Assembly: GCF_963678635.1 (NCBI RefSeq) | Contig: NC_087062.1 | Location: forward strand, 60,737,584-60,801,583 | From: Symsagittifera roscoffensis | Lineage: Eukaryota; Xenacoelomorpha; Acoela; Convolutidae | DNA length: 64,000 bases | Direction of reading: 5' to 3' | In this document: piece after piece, positions 1 through 11,180 of the stretch | Position numbering within the stretch: position 1 is the first letter of the stretch | Layout of the letters: each line of letters opens with the position of its first letter | Notes under the pieces: generated by a model | Told to the model about the DNA's origin: nothing | The model's input: only the letters and a program-made list of their open reading frames with translations | The model's database searches: none | Program-made: the position numbers and the translations under genes

Positions 1-380
1 TAGGATGGAGATTCCAATTCGTGAACAAACACGCCCACTGTTACATAGGCTAAAAACGACTTCAAAGGAGATCGCAAAGTGATGAGAACCTGTTCTGGTG
101 ACTGAACTTCTGTCTTGAAATTATCTAACAATTTTTCCAATTCCACAAGATTTTCTAGGAGCTCATCTGGGAGAATACTAATTTCCGTCATACTAATAGC
201 TAAAATATGCTCTACCTTCATCGAGCAAACCCTTAAACAATGAATACATAGAATCAAAAACTTTGAACATATAGAATCAAAAGTTTTCACAGAATCCAAG
301 CAGAACAGAAACCGTCTAGTACTGCAGAAAATGCATCGCAATGAGAGAAAATTAAGTCAGTGCAACAATCTAAATTGTTT

Positions 381-419
381 CTCCATTACGTTGATGATAG
401 AGTGAGAACAGTGAAGGGT
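381..419 (+). mobile_element. 39-bp fragment of the Penelope-like RT, YVDD motif
   Basis: These 39 bases are identical to 4694-4732, the start of the Penelope-like element, and include the codons for the RT active-site motif YVDD. The match begins at the same nucleotide in both places and ends after the GGGT of the element. The same fragment is in copy B at 7526-7564. It is too long for chance and must be a scrap of the same element family captured before the block duplicated. Confidence 0.85.
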
Positions 420-1345
420 TGAAGAAACCTTTTTTGGAGAATCTGGCACCTGTTCTATTAATGAAATTATGAGGGAAAAAATATTACTCAAATGATACGC
501 TTTGCTTAACCTTATAGAATAAAAAACGCACTTAAGCCATATTTCTCCAATAATAAGTCGGAGAGCAGAGCGGAAATTTGTGATTTGAGCAAAAAAAAAC
601 ATCAAAAGGTCAGTGTTGTAATTATTCTCGAACGGTTGCCACAGAAACCGGAGAAGCCGCGGCTTCAACCCAAGCGGAATGAAGACATCAAAAGTCGAGG
701 GCAGGAAGTTGATGCGTTCGCCTGAAGAATTCAATGTACGGGAGTTCCAGATTAACAGTAGGAATAATCAGAGGAAAACATTTATGTGTAACATTCGGCC
801 GGAAGTACATATCGACGGAAAATATAGCTAAGCTATAAAACGACTGGCCAGCGTCTAAACTAAGCTCTACATGCTTTTCACTGTCTCTACCAAAGCCAGT
901 TCTTTTGGTTGTCTTTCTAACATCGGGTCGACACAAAAGTTACTGATCTCCGGCTTCGACCAGAACGCTCAAATTAACGTGTTTACATGCAAAAATAGTG
1001 AGCTCATGGCTGGGTCTCAGTATCCCCAGACCACGAGGTTACTCCTAAAATCAGGGCTACTACTTTTTATTGAATTATTATTGTTTTTGTTCAGTAAGTA
1101 AAAATCATCATCTCCATCGAAGATCGATCAACCCTTTCCCCCAACTCCTAGCTTCTCATCCTTGCAAAATGAATTCAAATGTTAATTAAATTCAATTTAA
1201 GACATAACCGGGAAGCTAAAATTTATATGGAAGAGTTTCAATTCAACTCCCGAGACCCCTCCGGATTCCTGAATCCGGGGAAATAACGTCCTTATCTTCC
1301 TTCCGGAATGCTGTCTTCTACCCTTCACCGTTGTTGTGAACGGCC

Positions 1346-1377
1346 TTGCAACTATTGTAGCGACACAATAGTTGCAA
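1346..1377. repeat. Perfect 13-bp inverted repeat (hairpin)
   Basis: TTGCAACTATTGT at 1346-1358 is followed after six bases by its exact reverse complement at 1365-1377. The second duplication copy has it at 8491-8522. It lies in the 3' part of the decayed minus-strand block and could be part of an RNA structure of that element. No function can be shown. Confidence 0.7.
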
Positions 1378-1763
1378 CTCGGAGCGGTCTCTGCTAACTC
1401 CCCAATTCGTTGTTGTTTTTCAATCACAATTTTCGTCGTTATTGCTATCGCAACTATTGTTGTTCTGGTTTTATTCTGGTTTTCTTCAAAAATGACCGTT
1501 TTTCACGCTTCTCAGAATTGTTACGTCATCACTTCGAATTTTTAAAATTTCAAAATACCAGAATAACTTCACCGTTTAGACAGAATAACTCTACCAGAAG
1601 ACCTTCACCGTTTGACTAATCGTCCCACGTTGCTTCGACATATGCTTTTTGGCATATTCGTACAACCATGCAGTCATGTTGGATCTAAACCATGGCATCA
1701 GTCGTCTTCTTGCCCATATCTTTTTTACTTCCATCGGAATGTTCAGAATCTTGCACATGGTCT

Positions 1764-4324
1764 ACTACCGTTACATCCCACAAGAGCTGCTTACCATCAG
1801 CCCATGGAACGAGCGTCAAACCGTCTGGTCGCTTCTGATCGGTCCTGTAGAGGTGTCGTGGTTCTAAAACAGACGGAATGTGAGTAGATGATAGACTCTG
1901 CTTTATAAGGGCATTCAGATTTGAATGCCTAGAGAATCTCCCTGCACTTTTGAGGCAAGAAAGACCATGCCAACCATCCTCGGTAACGTCTTTTCCGCAC
2001 ACGCATTTATGCCGTTCGCATATTTTTGATCCTAATCGAAGTCCTATCGCAATTCTGAGTTGTTGGTTCGACAGTTTTAACCTTAAATTTTTGCAGGGGA
2101 TGACGTTCAACCATTGGGATCCAAATCTATCTTGGAACGCGTTGAACCTTTTCACGTCCGTTGGTTCGAGTCGTAAAATCAAGTCTGCAATTTCGCTGTC
2201 AAAAATTGGCTCCGTCCAATTTTTTTGGATTTCATTTTCCGGAGCCATTTCAATTTTTCCAAGGTCAAACCACCGTTTAAGCGCATCATCATAGGTTTCA
2301 TCCACATGCTCCAAACCAAAGATTTCGCTCAAGGCATCTTTCGCTCCTACTGCTGAGGCTAAGAAAGCGGGTAAAGCGAGTAGACGAGCGGAAGAAACGC
2401 CCAAGCCACCTTTGGCTGCCGGGAGAACTGCTTGTAAAAACTGGTTATCATCCATTTTCACGTTGGTGACCTTGCATAACGAATTTCTTAGTAATTTATC
2501 GTAGCGTTCCAAAAAATCATTTTGCAAAAAACAAGGGCTCGTACGCAAAAAATATAGGAGTTTTGGCATGCTAAAGCAATTTTTCAGGAGGTAAAAACCA
2601 TAATGGGCGTCTAGTTTGTCAATGACATCCGAGATTTTTTCAAGCTCCCTAATTTTTTCGTCGAGTAATTCTTTTCGGCAAAGTTCGCCGATTGGAGATC
2701 CTAAAATGAGGAGTTCTTCTTTTGTTTTTATTTTTATTTTGGGGCATATTTTTCGAAATTGTGTTAAAATTGAATTATACTGTGTACTAGTAGTCGGTCC
2801 CAAAAAACAAAGTTCACACTTCTCAGTGTTTAAGCTCAGGCCGTAAATTTGTTCCGATTTCAGAATGTTTTTAAGGTCCCGGAGTACTACCTTATAGTCG
2901 TCGGCTAAATTCCCATCATCTAAATACCAGATGTTAATTTTCGACTCCAACTGTTTGACTAGTGTATGAATTGTTTCCGCAAAAAGGGGTGGGGCTTCAG
3001 GATCACCTTGCTGAGTTCCGTCTTCTGACATTATGACAGAGCTTCCGTAAAAAAGGTAACTAGGTTTAGCATACGCGCAATGGGTGTAATTATATAATTC
3101 GGGGCGATTTGAAAAAACATGATTCAGCATTGTTTCTCTGTTTAAAGAGTTAAAGGCATTCTTAAAATCTAGTTTTAAAAGAACAGTACATTTTGGATTG
3201 TCGTCGCGTTCAATTAGGTTTCGAAACGAGTGCGCAGCTATTTCTGCTCCTCGTTTGGTACCGCATCCTACCTGTACGTTTCCGAAAAAATTTTGTCGCT
3301 CGGAGAGGGCCTTGCTTCCAGCGCATTTAGACGCGATACGTCTCAGCGTGTTGCCTATGGCAATCGGTCTCAACCCTCCGTCTATTTTTATGAGGGCGAT
3401 AAGCTTTGCGCCAAAAAAGAAAGGTCTTAGTGGTTCCGGTATTTTGCCATCTCCAATGAGGTTTATCAGCTTAGTAAGCGATTTCAGAAAATTAAGTCCT
3501 GCACTGCCATTCGACTTACTAACAAGATCTTTAAAAATTTGAGGAAATATTTTATCAGGACCTGCTGCTGATCCGTTTGGAAAGGACATTATCGCTTTGT
3601 ATAGGTCGAAATCGGTTACGAAAAAACTATCCAACTTTTCTGGATTTGGAGCTGCAAATTTGGCTCGCTGCGGTTGCTTAGATAACAATTTTTGATAGTT
3701 ATCAGTTGTAAAAGGAGCTATTTTGTCATCCAAAGCAGCAAGCCTTATTCCTCCCTTTACATTTCCTTCATCGAGCTTACTACTTATTAACTTTATTCTC
3801 TGCTCGAGGTCACTCAGAGGCGGGCTTGAAACTTGGGGATGGGGTTTTGGAAGTGACACGTCATTTACTCGAATTTTTTTATTTATCAAAGAGCTCATGC
3901 TTGTGGTCTGTTTGCGTCCACTTCTTTTCGGTTGCTCCAAAAAAAACAAGAACGACGTTAAAAAAATTAGCCATTTTGTAACATCTTCTACATTGTAGAC
4001 GATGTCATTTATTTTGTCCGACAGATTTTCCGCCAAGGGAACACGCGAGTCTTTTGGTACTCTCTTGAGTACTCGGACATTTGAGATGGCTGTATTAACA
4101 TAATTGTCTAGCACTAAATCATTACCTATTGTTGCTTTATTAACAGATTTTACATCAACGCATAAAGGACACTGAAACCATTGGGTTTTCTTAGAGTCGC
4201 TAAGAGAAATATTTACACAACTGATATGATACCAACTAGAACAACAATCACATTTAATCCAATTTATCAGTCCTGAAGGTTTTAAGCAATCTTTGCTTGT
4301 ACACTCTTTGTTGTTTTTCCTCAT
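1764..4324 (-). mobile_element. R2-type non-LTR retrotransposon ORF with PHD finger, RT and endonuclease, 3' truncated
   Basis: An open frame of about 855 element codons runs from the ATG at 4324. Residues 8-55 form a PHD-type zinc finger in C4HC3 order (C8, C13, C25, C28, H33, C36, C52, C55). The reverse transcriptase follows, with RPIAIGNTLRR (319-329), LDFKNAFNSLNR with the first catalytic Asp at 386, GTQQGDP (436-442) and YLDDG (467-471). Near the C terminus are a CxC...H...C knuckle (CVCGKDV...GWHGLSC) and RPDGLTLVPW...WDVTVVD, which fit the PD-(D/E)XK endonuclease of R2/NeSL-type elements. The frame has no stops and could have been active recently. It breaks inside the endonuclease at base 1763; about 24 further codons to a stop at 1685 are read out of frame from flanking DNA. 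Loss of the 3' end with the 5' end kept is the reverse of the usual 5' truncation. Confidence 0.9.
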
Positions 4325-4693
4325 CTTGACGCAGCATAAAGGTAAAAAAAGGATTTTGATTGGACTTTAGGGGACTGAACTAACCCATGATAAGCGGTTA
4401 GTGGGAATTTTACAAATCAGCAAATAAAAAAAAAAGACAACTAAATTAATTTAAAAGGTTAAAAGGCAGCATAAAGGTTAAAAATCAAAAACAAGGAACA
4501 ATCTCACCCGAGCTCAGTAGGTTCAGCGGCGCACCACCAGACTTCTCAAGCCAGTTCCAGTTCCCCACCTCCCCACAGAAAGCCACTTGACAGACCTGTC
4601 TCTAAAATCCCTCAGAGGGCGCTCCACATACAGGCACAAACATCAAACATAACAAATCTATTTAATAAGTTTATCACAACAATTAGTTTATCA
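4325..4693. other. Leader of the retrotransposon and junction to the Penelope-like element
   Basis: No coding potential is seen. The AT-rich part next to 4324 includes an A-run at 4426-4435 and two short copies of GCAGCATAAAGGTTAAAA-like sequence (about 4331 and 4466). The part from about 4501 to 4630 is much richer in GC. On the minus strand this would be the 5' untranslated leader of the retrotransposon; its outer boundary cannot be placed. Confidence 0.45.
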
Positions 4694-5620
4694 CTCCATT
4701 ACGTTGATGATAGAGTGAGAACAGTGAAGGGTGATCCTGAAAAATTGCTACGGGCTGCAAACTCACTTTATCCAAATTTACAGTTCATAATAGAGACACC
4801 AAACACAAACGGAACTTTGGCATTTTTGGATCTACAAATTAGTATTGACCAAAGCAGGAAAATTAGCTGTGGGTGGTATCAAAAACCAACAGATACAGGT
4901 ACCATACTCAATTTTAGAAGCTGCGCCCCCTTCAGTACAGGAGAAGTGTGATTGAAGGAACTGTTCACCGGGTTTTCCGCAGTACGTCAACATGGGAAGA
5001 ATATGATAAAGCCATGAAAATCAACCGTGAGCAGTGGTTAGATAACCAATATCCGGAAAGTTGGTCGTCGTGGGTTGCATCCCATGCCCTTGAAAAGATC
5101 ATCAGCGAGGGCAAAAACAAAAAGAACATGGCTGAGAAAAAGAAGACCTGTGATTATAGCAGTGATTCACCACCCATCTTGGTGGTCCAATATAGGGGGA
5201 ATCACAGTCAGACATTAGCAAAAAAAAATGCGCGATATCACCAATGCGCTGATAATATTCACGACGAGGGAATTGAAAACTTGTATGCCCTCTCTAAAAT
5301 CCTCCTTTTCCAGTGAACTGAAATCAAAAGTGGTGTACAGATTTGAATGTTGTGGGTGCAAATCCATCTATGTTGGCCAGACGGTTCGACATCTCACCAC
5401 AAGGATTGAGGAACACCGAAAAGAGGATACCCCAGTTGGACAGCATATAAGGCAGTGTGGTAGTGAGCCTGGTAAGTCTGAGGTTAATTGAAAAATAATC
5501 GACCAGTCGTCCAGTAGCATCAAGTTACTTACATTAGAGGCGCTGCACATTAGGAAAGAGAGACCGGCAATTAACACGAGTGACGAGTTTAGAAGTAGGG
5601 AGCTGACACTAAGGCTATAG
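4694..5620 (+). pseudogene. Penelope-like retroelement, 5'-truncated: end of RT plus GIY-YIG endonuclease
   Basis: The copy begins at the RT active-site motif HYVDD (4697-4711) and continues with conserved C-terminal Penelope RT features (NGTLAFLDLQ, WYQKPTDTGT, NFRSCAP). A GIY-YIG endonuclease follows (VVYRFECCGCKSIYVGQT, then RHLTTRIEEH, about 5330-5420), ending at the TAG at 5618-5620. The frame is broken three times: a shift at the C-run near 4926-4930, a shift at the A-run 5220-5228, and an in-frame TGA at 5489-5491. GIY-YIG plus this RT type defines Penelope-like elements. It is a dead 5'-truncated copy; 39 bases of its start are also at 381 and 7526. Confidence 0.9.
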
Positions 5621-6187
5621 TTCCAGAACCGAAAAATTCTGGCTAAAAACCAAATTTTTGAAACAACTTAAATTGTTAGAATGAAAATTAACAATATTTT
5701 ACATGTTAGTATGAATTACATGTGTACATGTTAGTATGAAATTTGTGACAAAAAGTTTAAAATTGGTACATAATAGTTGTTACATATTTTCAGTAATATT
5801 TGTAAAGTTGTGATTGGTTGAAATTTTTTAAATTTTGAAATAATGAGGTGTATGACACTTTTTTTGATCTTTGATCCTTTTTTAAAAATTGTTTAGAACT
5901 TTTAAAACCTCAAGATGCACAAAAATGAGACTTTCTATTGATTGTATCTCTTAATCAAATTAAAATTAAATTTAATTTTTCGATTTGCCTGATTTCCCAT
6001 TTTCGAAACATGTTTCCTTTATTTCGAAAATTTTTCAATCATTTTTAAATTGGCCGAAAACTCCTTCTAAGATCAGAAGCTTAACAATGGTGTTAGCTTG
6101 GTCTATAACCTCCCAAGACGTTCACGCGCTCGTTTCCTCATTTCCTTTCGGCTGGGAAATCTGAAAACATGAAATCCACTTTGTAGT
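5621..6187. other. AT-rich stretch after the Penelope-like element, no gene seen
   Basis: A small hairpin (CCAGAA/TTCTGG, about 5624-5643) follows the Penelope stop directly and may be part of the element's 3' region. The rest is AT-rich DNA without a convincing reading frame. Confidence 0.6.
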
Positions 6188-6300
6188 AGTTAGAATATAG
6201 TTCAAAGATGCCCGAGGGAAAAAGAGCCCTGCCTGTGGGCACGAAGTGCCCGAGTGCGGCACTTTTGCCCGAGGCCATCCTCAACTATGTTCTAACTGTT
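6188..6300. mobile_element. Small inverted-repeat element (about 113 bp)
   Basis: The ends form an imperfect inverted repeat of about 23 bp (AGTTAGAATATAGTTCAAAGATG against the complement of CATCCTCAACTATGTTCTAACT). Between them lies GC-rich DNA with internal pairing, for example GGGCAC-gaa-GTGCCC at 6237-6251. This is the shape of a miniature foldback element. The flanks show no clear target duplication. Confidence 0.5.
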
Positions 6301-6639
6301 GAAGAGTACGTTTTTGTTCTTTCTGAGTGAAAGATACAAGAAAATTGTGGGAGAGCCCGGAAAACTGTGAGAGAATCCGGAACAGTGCGCGAAACTATGC
6401 AAATGATTTCTTTTCATTCATGTGTTCTAATATTTCAAATTTCATTTACGCCTTGTCGTAAAAGAACATGTGTAAAAGCGCAAAAACATACTCTTCCGAA
6501 ACTAGAAGTCAATCACGTTTTTGGTGACCTTTACACTTTCCTAGTTGGAGATCGCAACTTACCTCACATTTAGCAGATAAAATTGAAATCAAATAGTGCT
6601 GAAGAGTCTAAACTACATTCATCGACTCTTATTTGGTCA

Positions 6640-6830
6640 TTTGTTATTCAGTCTGAAACTGATAATAAGTGTGATTTTCCTGTTAAACCTTTTTTGTAGA
6701 ATCTTGAAATTATGAGGGAAAAAAAGATTACTCAAATGACACGCTTTGTTTAACCTTATTAAAAAAACGCACTTAAGCCATATTTCTTCAATAATAAGTC
6801 GGAGAGCAAAGCGGAAAACTGATTTGTTCA
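6640..6830. repeat. Diverged third copy of part of the duplicated block
   Basis: The sequence around 6660-6820 (TTATGAGGGAAAAAA..., CGCACTTAAGCCATATTTC, AATAATAAGTCGGAGAGCA) aligns in the same orientation with about 445-580 and 7590-7725. It carries many more differences than the two near-identical copies have between them, so it is an older relative. Confidence 0.8.
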
Positions 6831-6961
6831 ATTACACCTATATAGTCAGCCATTTAACGAGAAATTATGTCTTTGAGATTGTGAGTAAAAAAATCTTTAG
6901 AAAATGTCACTTTTTGACAGCAAAAACAACACCCTTATTAGCTTGCAGGTGCTTCTAAACT

Positions 6962-7486
6962 CTACGGATGTCGCAAAGTGAATGCACACCTTTCATTGTC
7001 ATCCATTGTTTTAAAACTGGCTGCAATCTGTTTACACATTACACTCAGTTGTGTCACTCCATGCCCCTCCGTCATAGCTAATCCAGCTGCAAACTGCTCC
7101 AATTTAGAACCCCTCTTCACGTCGTAAGCTTCAAGAGTCAACGCATAGGATGGAGATTCCAATTCGTGAACAAACACGCCCACTGTTACATAGGCTAAAA
7201 ACGACTTCAAAGGAGATCGCAAAGTGATGAGAACCTGTTCTGGTGACTGAACTTCTGTCTTGAAATTATCTAACAATTTTTCCAATTCCACAAGATTTTC
7301 TAGGAGCTCATCTGGGAGAATACTAATTTCCGTCATACTAATAGCTAAAATATGCTCTACCTTCATCGAGCAAACCCTTAAACAATGAATACATAGAATC
7401 AAAAACTTTGAACATATAGAATCAAAAGTTTTCACAGAATCCAAGCAGAACAGAAACCGTCTAGTACTGCAGAAAATGCATCGCAA
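6962..7486 (-). pseudogene. Decayed tail frame of the SGNH block
   Basis: A 174-codon open frame in the same orientation as the coding block at 8.7-15.3 kb. Its middle part (from about MKVEHILAIS) reads as a helical, acidic polypeptide with normal composition. I recognise no family. Its first half falls in the duplicated segment, so copy A carries part of the same frame at the window edge. It may be a genuine distal part of the decayed element or a neighbouring relic. Confidence 0.4.
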
Positions 7487-8908
7487 TGAGAGAAAATTAA
7501 GTCAGTGCAACAATCTAAATTGTTTCTCCATTACGTTGATGATAGAGTGAGAACAGTGAAGGGTTGAAGAAACCTTTTTTGGAGAATCTGGCACCTGTTC
7601 TATTAATGAAATTATGAGGGAAAAAATATTACTCAAATGATACGCTTTGCTTAACCTTATAGAATAAAAAACGCACTTAAGCCATATTTCTCCAATAATA
7701 AGTCGGAGAGCAGAGCGGAAATTTGTGATTTGAGCAAAAAAAAACATCAAAAGGTCAGTGTTGTAATTATTCTCGAACGGTTGCCACAGAAACCGGAGAA
7801 GCCGCGGCTTCAACCCAAGCGGAATGAAGACATCAAAAGTCGAGGGCAGGAAGTTGATGCGTTCGCCTGAAGAATTCAATGTACGGGAGTTCCAGATTAA
7901 CAGTAGGAATAATCAGAGGAAAACATTTATGTGTAACATTCGGCCGGAAGTACATATCGACGGAAAATATAGCTAAGCTATAAAACGACTGGCCAGCGTC
8001 TAAACTAAGCTCTACATGCTTTTCACTGTCTCTACCAAAGCCAGTTCTTTTGGTTGTCTTTCTAACATCGGGTCGACACAAAAGTTACTGATCTCCGGCT
8101 TCGACCAGAACGCTCAAATTAACGTGTTTACATGCAAAAATAGTGAGCTCATGGCTGGGTCTCAGTATCCCCAGACCACGAGGTTACTCCTAAAATCAGG
8201 GCTACTACTTTTTATTGAATTATTATTGTTTTTGTTCAGTAAGTAAAAATCATCATCTCCATCGAAGATCGATCAACCCTTTCCCCCAACTCCTAGCTTC
8301 TCATCCTTGCAAAATGAATTCAAATGTTAATTAAATTCAATTTAAGACATAAACGGGAAGCTAAAATTTATATGGAAGAGTTTCAATTCAACTCCCGAGA
8401 CCCCTCCGGATTCCTGAATCCGGGGAAATAACGTCCTTATCTTCCTTCCGGAATGCTGTCTTCTACCCTTCACCGTTGTTGTGAACGACCTTGCAACTAT
8501 TGTAGCGACACAATAGTTGCAACTCGGAGCGGTCTCTGCTAACTCCCCAATTCGTTGTTGTTTTTCAATCACAATTTTCGTCGTTATTGCTATCGCAACT
8601 ATTGTTGTTCTGGTTTTATTCTGGTTTTCTTCAAAAATGACCGTTTTTCACGCTTCTCAGAATTGTTACGTCATCACTTCGAATTTTTAAAATTTCAAAA
8701 TACCAGAATAACTTCACCGTTTAGACAGAATAACTCTACCAGAAGACCTTCACCGTTTGACTAATCGTCCCACGTTGCTTCGACATATGCTTTTTGGCAT
8801 ATTCGTACAACCATGCAGTCATGTTGGATCTAAACCATGGCATCAGTCGTCTTCTTGCCCATATCTTTTTTACTTCCATCGGAATGTTCAGAATCTTGCA
8901 CATGGTCT
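7146..8908. repeat. Direct duplication, copy B
   Basis: This is the partner of 1-1763. It is embedded in what looks like the original context: on its left the sequence continues to 6962 in an open frame, and on its right the minus-strand frame of 8736-9524 runs through its boundary without a break. Copy B is therefore probably the ancestral arrangement and copy A the rearranged one. Confidence 0.93.
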
Positions 8909-9524
8909 CAAAAAGATCTAAATCTTTTAGACAATCCAAATTCTGCATTTGTTCTCTCGTTGGCGCCTCCTGTCTATTGTTCTCTCTCACATGAGCCTCC
9001 AGCCACGTTATTGCCATAATAACTCCCACTATCCCTATTGTTATGGGCCGTGATGAGTCTGTTAAACCTATGGAGAGCAGCTCTCCAGAGTCCCAAATCA
9101 ACACCAGATTACTACGCTCGGGATACCACCAGGTCTGCAGCAAGCAGTGGCAGGGAAACTCGTCATGTGTCAACATAATGCTCCTCCAATTACGCTTTCC
9201 CGAAGCTTCCAGTAATGGTTCCACTTCCATCATCACTCGGTGGACTTCATCATTCTCGTCTTCTGTATTGTAATCTGTAACGGTTGATCCTCTCTGTTTC
9301 TGTCTCTCACAGTCACTGAAGTTCCCACTCACGTATCCCATGATTTTCCTTCCCAGTATCGACTTCAACTCCTCCTTTGTTCTCTCTGGAACTGCTGAGA
9401 ACATTTTACACAGTAACACGTTAGATCTTTCCGACATTCTTGTTAGTCTCACACACTTTGGCACTGAGAAGGCTTGATCCACGATCGTTCTCGTACTCTT
9501 TACATCCACAGCTACGAAATGCAC
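8736..9524 (-). pseudogene. C-terminal segment of the SGNH block with a membrane helix
   Basis: A 262-codon open frame. A hydrophobic stretch (RPITIGIVGVIMAITWL, about two thirds of the way in) looks like a single transmembrane helix, followed by a charged, basic tail (KKIWARRRLMPWF). Upstream it has scattered cysteines. A Cys-containing outer part, one late membrane helix and a basic tail resemble an envelope-like glycoprotein, but I see no diagnostic fusion motif. That reading is inference only. The same frame, cut after about base 1763, remains in copy A, where the retrotransposon adjoins it. Confidence 0.5.
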
Positions 9525-9564
9525 TGGGTATCTGCTCTGGAGCTAATGTCGATCCCACCAAATA

Positions 9565-10104
9565 TCATGCTCCTGATGGTCTACGATAAGTTTCACTGTG
9601 TCGGATGTTCATTTCCGTCTCGATCGCTTCCCTCCATTTTTCTATGTACTTTTGCTCAGTTTGCAAAACTCCTGGGAACACTTCTACACTGATGGCTGTG
9701 ACCATCTCATGTTTCTGTTCCAGATTCAATAGTGACTCTAAAGAACCAAACATGCTGTAGAACCCTAGTGCAGTCATTAGATTCACCTCGGTTTCACCAT
9801 GGCAATCTGCGATCAGTTCCATTTCCGTCCTTGCTTTCATCACAACGTTCCCAAACAATATCGTCAACTGCTTGTGTTGTCTCTCTAGGGTTTTCACGCA
9901 ATCCAGACTTCCACAAACGTGACCTTCCATTCCACAGACTTCTGCCAGACAGCTATCAGGTTTGACCCAGTCTTCTGGTCCCCTGCCAGGCAACTCCACT
10001 TCGTCTTCCCCGTTGCTCCTAGAGGCTGTTGTCATCACATTACATATGATGTTCAGGTCACGCAGGATACAGTCTGCATTTAGCTCCCAGCTCCCTCTGC
10101 ACAT
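9565..10104 (-). pseudogene. Cys-rich segment of the SGNH block
   Basis: A 179-codon open frame with clustered cysteines (CLAEVCGMEGHVCGSLDC) followed by a hydrophobic and helical part. It lies just upstream of the membrane-helix segment in the same orientation, so the two were probably one extracellular or lumenal protein region. I do not recognise a named family. Stops and frame changes separate it from its neighbours. Confidence 0.45.
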
Positions 10105-11152
10105 CTTGTGTCGCCCGTAGTATCGAATCAGTATTGGGACTGGGACACCATGATGGTCTCATCAGTTCCCACACTACCATCGAGCTCGTTCTCAGTAATT
10201 CATCTGAGAATCCCAATCCAAACTCCACTCGTTTGTCGGATTTTGGCACGGAAGGTGCAGTCACCTTTTCTTCCAAGACTAGTCCCAGATTGGTCTGCGG
10301 ATTAGCAGCGCTTTTGATCTTTCAATTCTCGACGTCCAGAACCTTAGCAACACTGCTTGCTCGTAATCAAAGAAGCAATCGCGTATGTCTTCACTAAGGA
10401 AAGGGTTGTACGCTATCCCTATGACTTCGGACACGTAACCGTATGACTTCTTTCTGATTGGTCCACAGTATTCATTCGATTTCGGCAGTGCTCCCATGGA
10501 TTACTTAGTGAGCCTCAGTTCTTTGTTCGAGAATCTCCTGATGTCATCTATTTTCCTCATGGGTTCCAGCTCCTCGGTTTCTTTCATGTTCACCTTAATC
10601 GGCTTGCTCTGATGCATATCAAGCAGTGCTAGCAAGAGTAAGGCTTTTGCTCGTTCATCGCCCTCTTTCAGCATCTTGACACAGGTATTCAATGCTGGCA
10701 CTAAAACTTGCTCTATCATGAATCGGATGAAACAGAGAGCGTCCCTCCTGGATTATCAGATCCCTCAAGTTTGTCATCAGGAATACCTTCTCTTCTTTTG
10801 ACCTTTTTCTTTCTTCTGAGTCATATTCCCCGCGAGTCAATCCCATCATGCACCAGGCGAACCTCAATTGTAATTCGGTTCTCACGTAAGGTACTGCCAT
10901 GAGAGCGTGTATTCTCTGTGTAGTCCTCATTTCCTCTTCAAAGTACCTCAACACCACTGCTTTCCATGGAAGGCTCACTAATTGCTCAATCGTTGCCGCC
11001 TGCATCTCAGACGACGCTAGAGTCCTGTACGCCTTCTGCTTGAGGGTGGTGCCTTGCAGCATTCTCTCCAGATAACCTTCCATGGCACTCTTGTCTTCCA
11101 GAGCCATCACATATCCTCTCCAACATCTCCATGTATCCACCGGCGGGTTCAT
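10058..11152 (-). pseudogene. Fragmented middle segment of the SGNH block
   Basis: Four short frames (10655-11152, 10501-10719, 10279-10497, 10058-10276) follow each other on the minus strand with small overlaps or gaps, as expected for one coding stretch broken by indels and stops. The protein is mostly helical and charged (for example KSAMEGYLERMLQGTTLKQK; ERAKALLLLALLDMHQSK). No domain is recognised. GC content is clearly above that of the surrounding genome. Confidence 0.5.
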
Positions 11153-11180
11153 CTATTGACACAGACTCCGACTCTGTCAG

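Larger units (their letters stand above)
1..1763. repeat. Direct duplication, copy A (cut by the window edge)
   Basis: This block repeats at 7146-8908 with a constant offset of 7145. I noticed only two base differences, near 1209 (c here, a in copy B) and 1346 (g here, a in copy B). The match stops abruptly after base 1763, where copy B continues into the SGNH-block reading frame and this copy enters the retrotransposon ORF. The left end lies outside the window, so the duplication may be longer. Broken minus-strand reading frames run through it (for example 357-734, 688-936, 1197-1427), the decayed tail of the larger coding block. The near identity means a recent duplication, gene conversion, or two haplotypes assembled in tandem. 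Confidence 0.95.

Noticed and set aside
1685-1763. Natural C terminus of the retrotransposon protein
   Set aside because: These bases are identical to copy B of the duplication, where they belong to another frame; the tail is read out of frame from flanking DNA.
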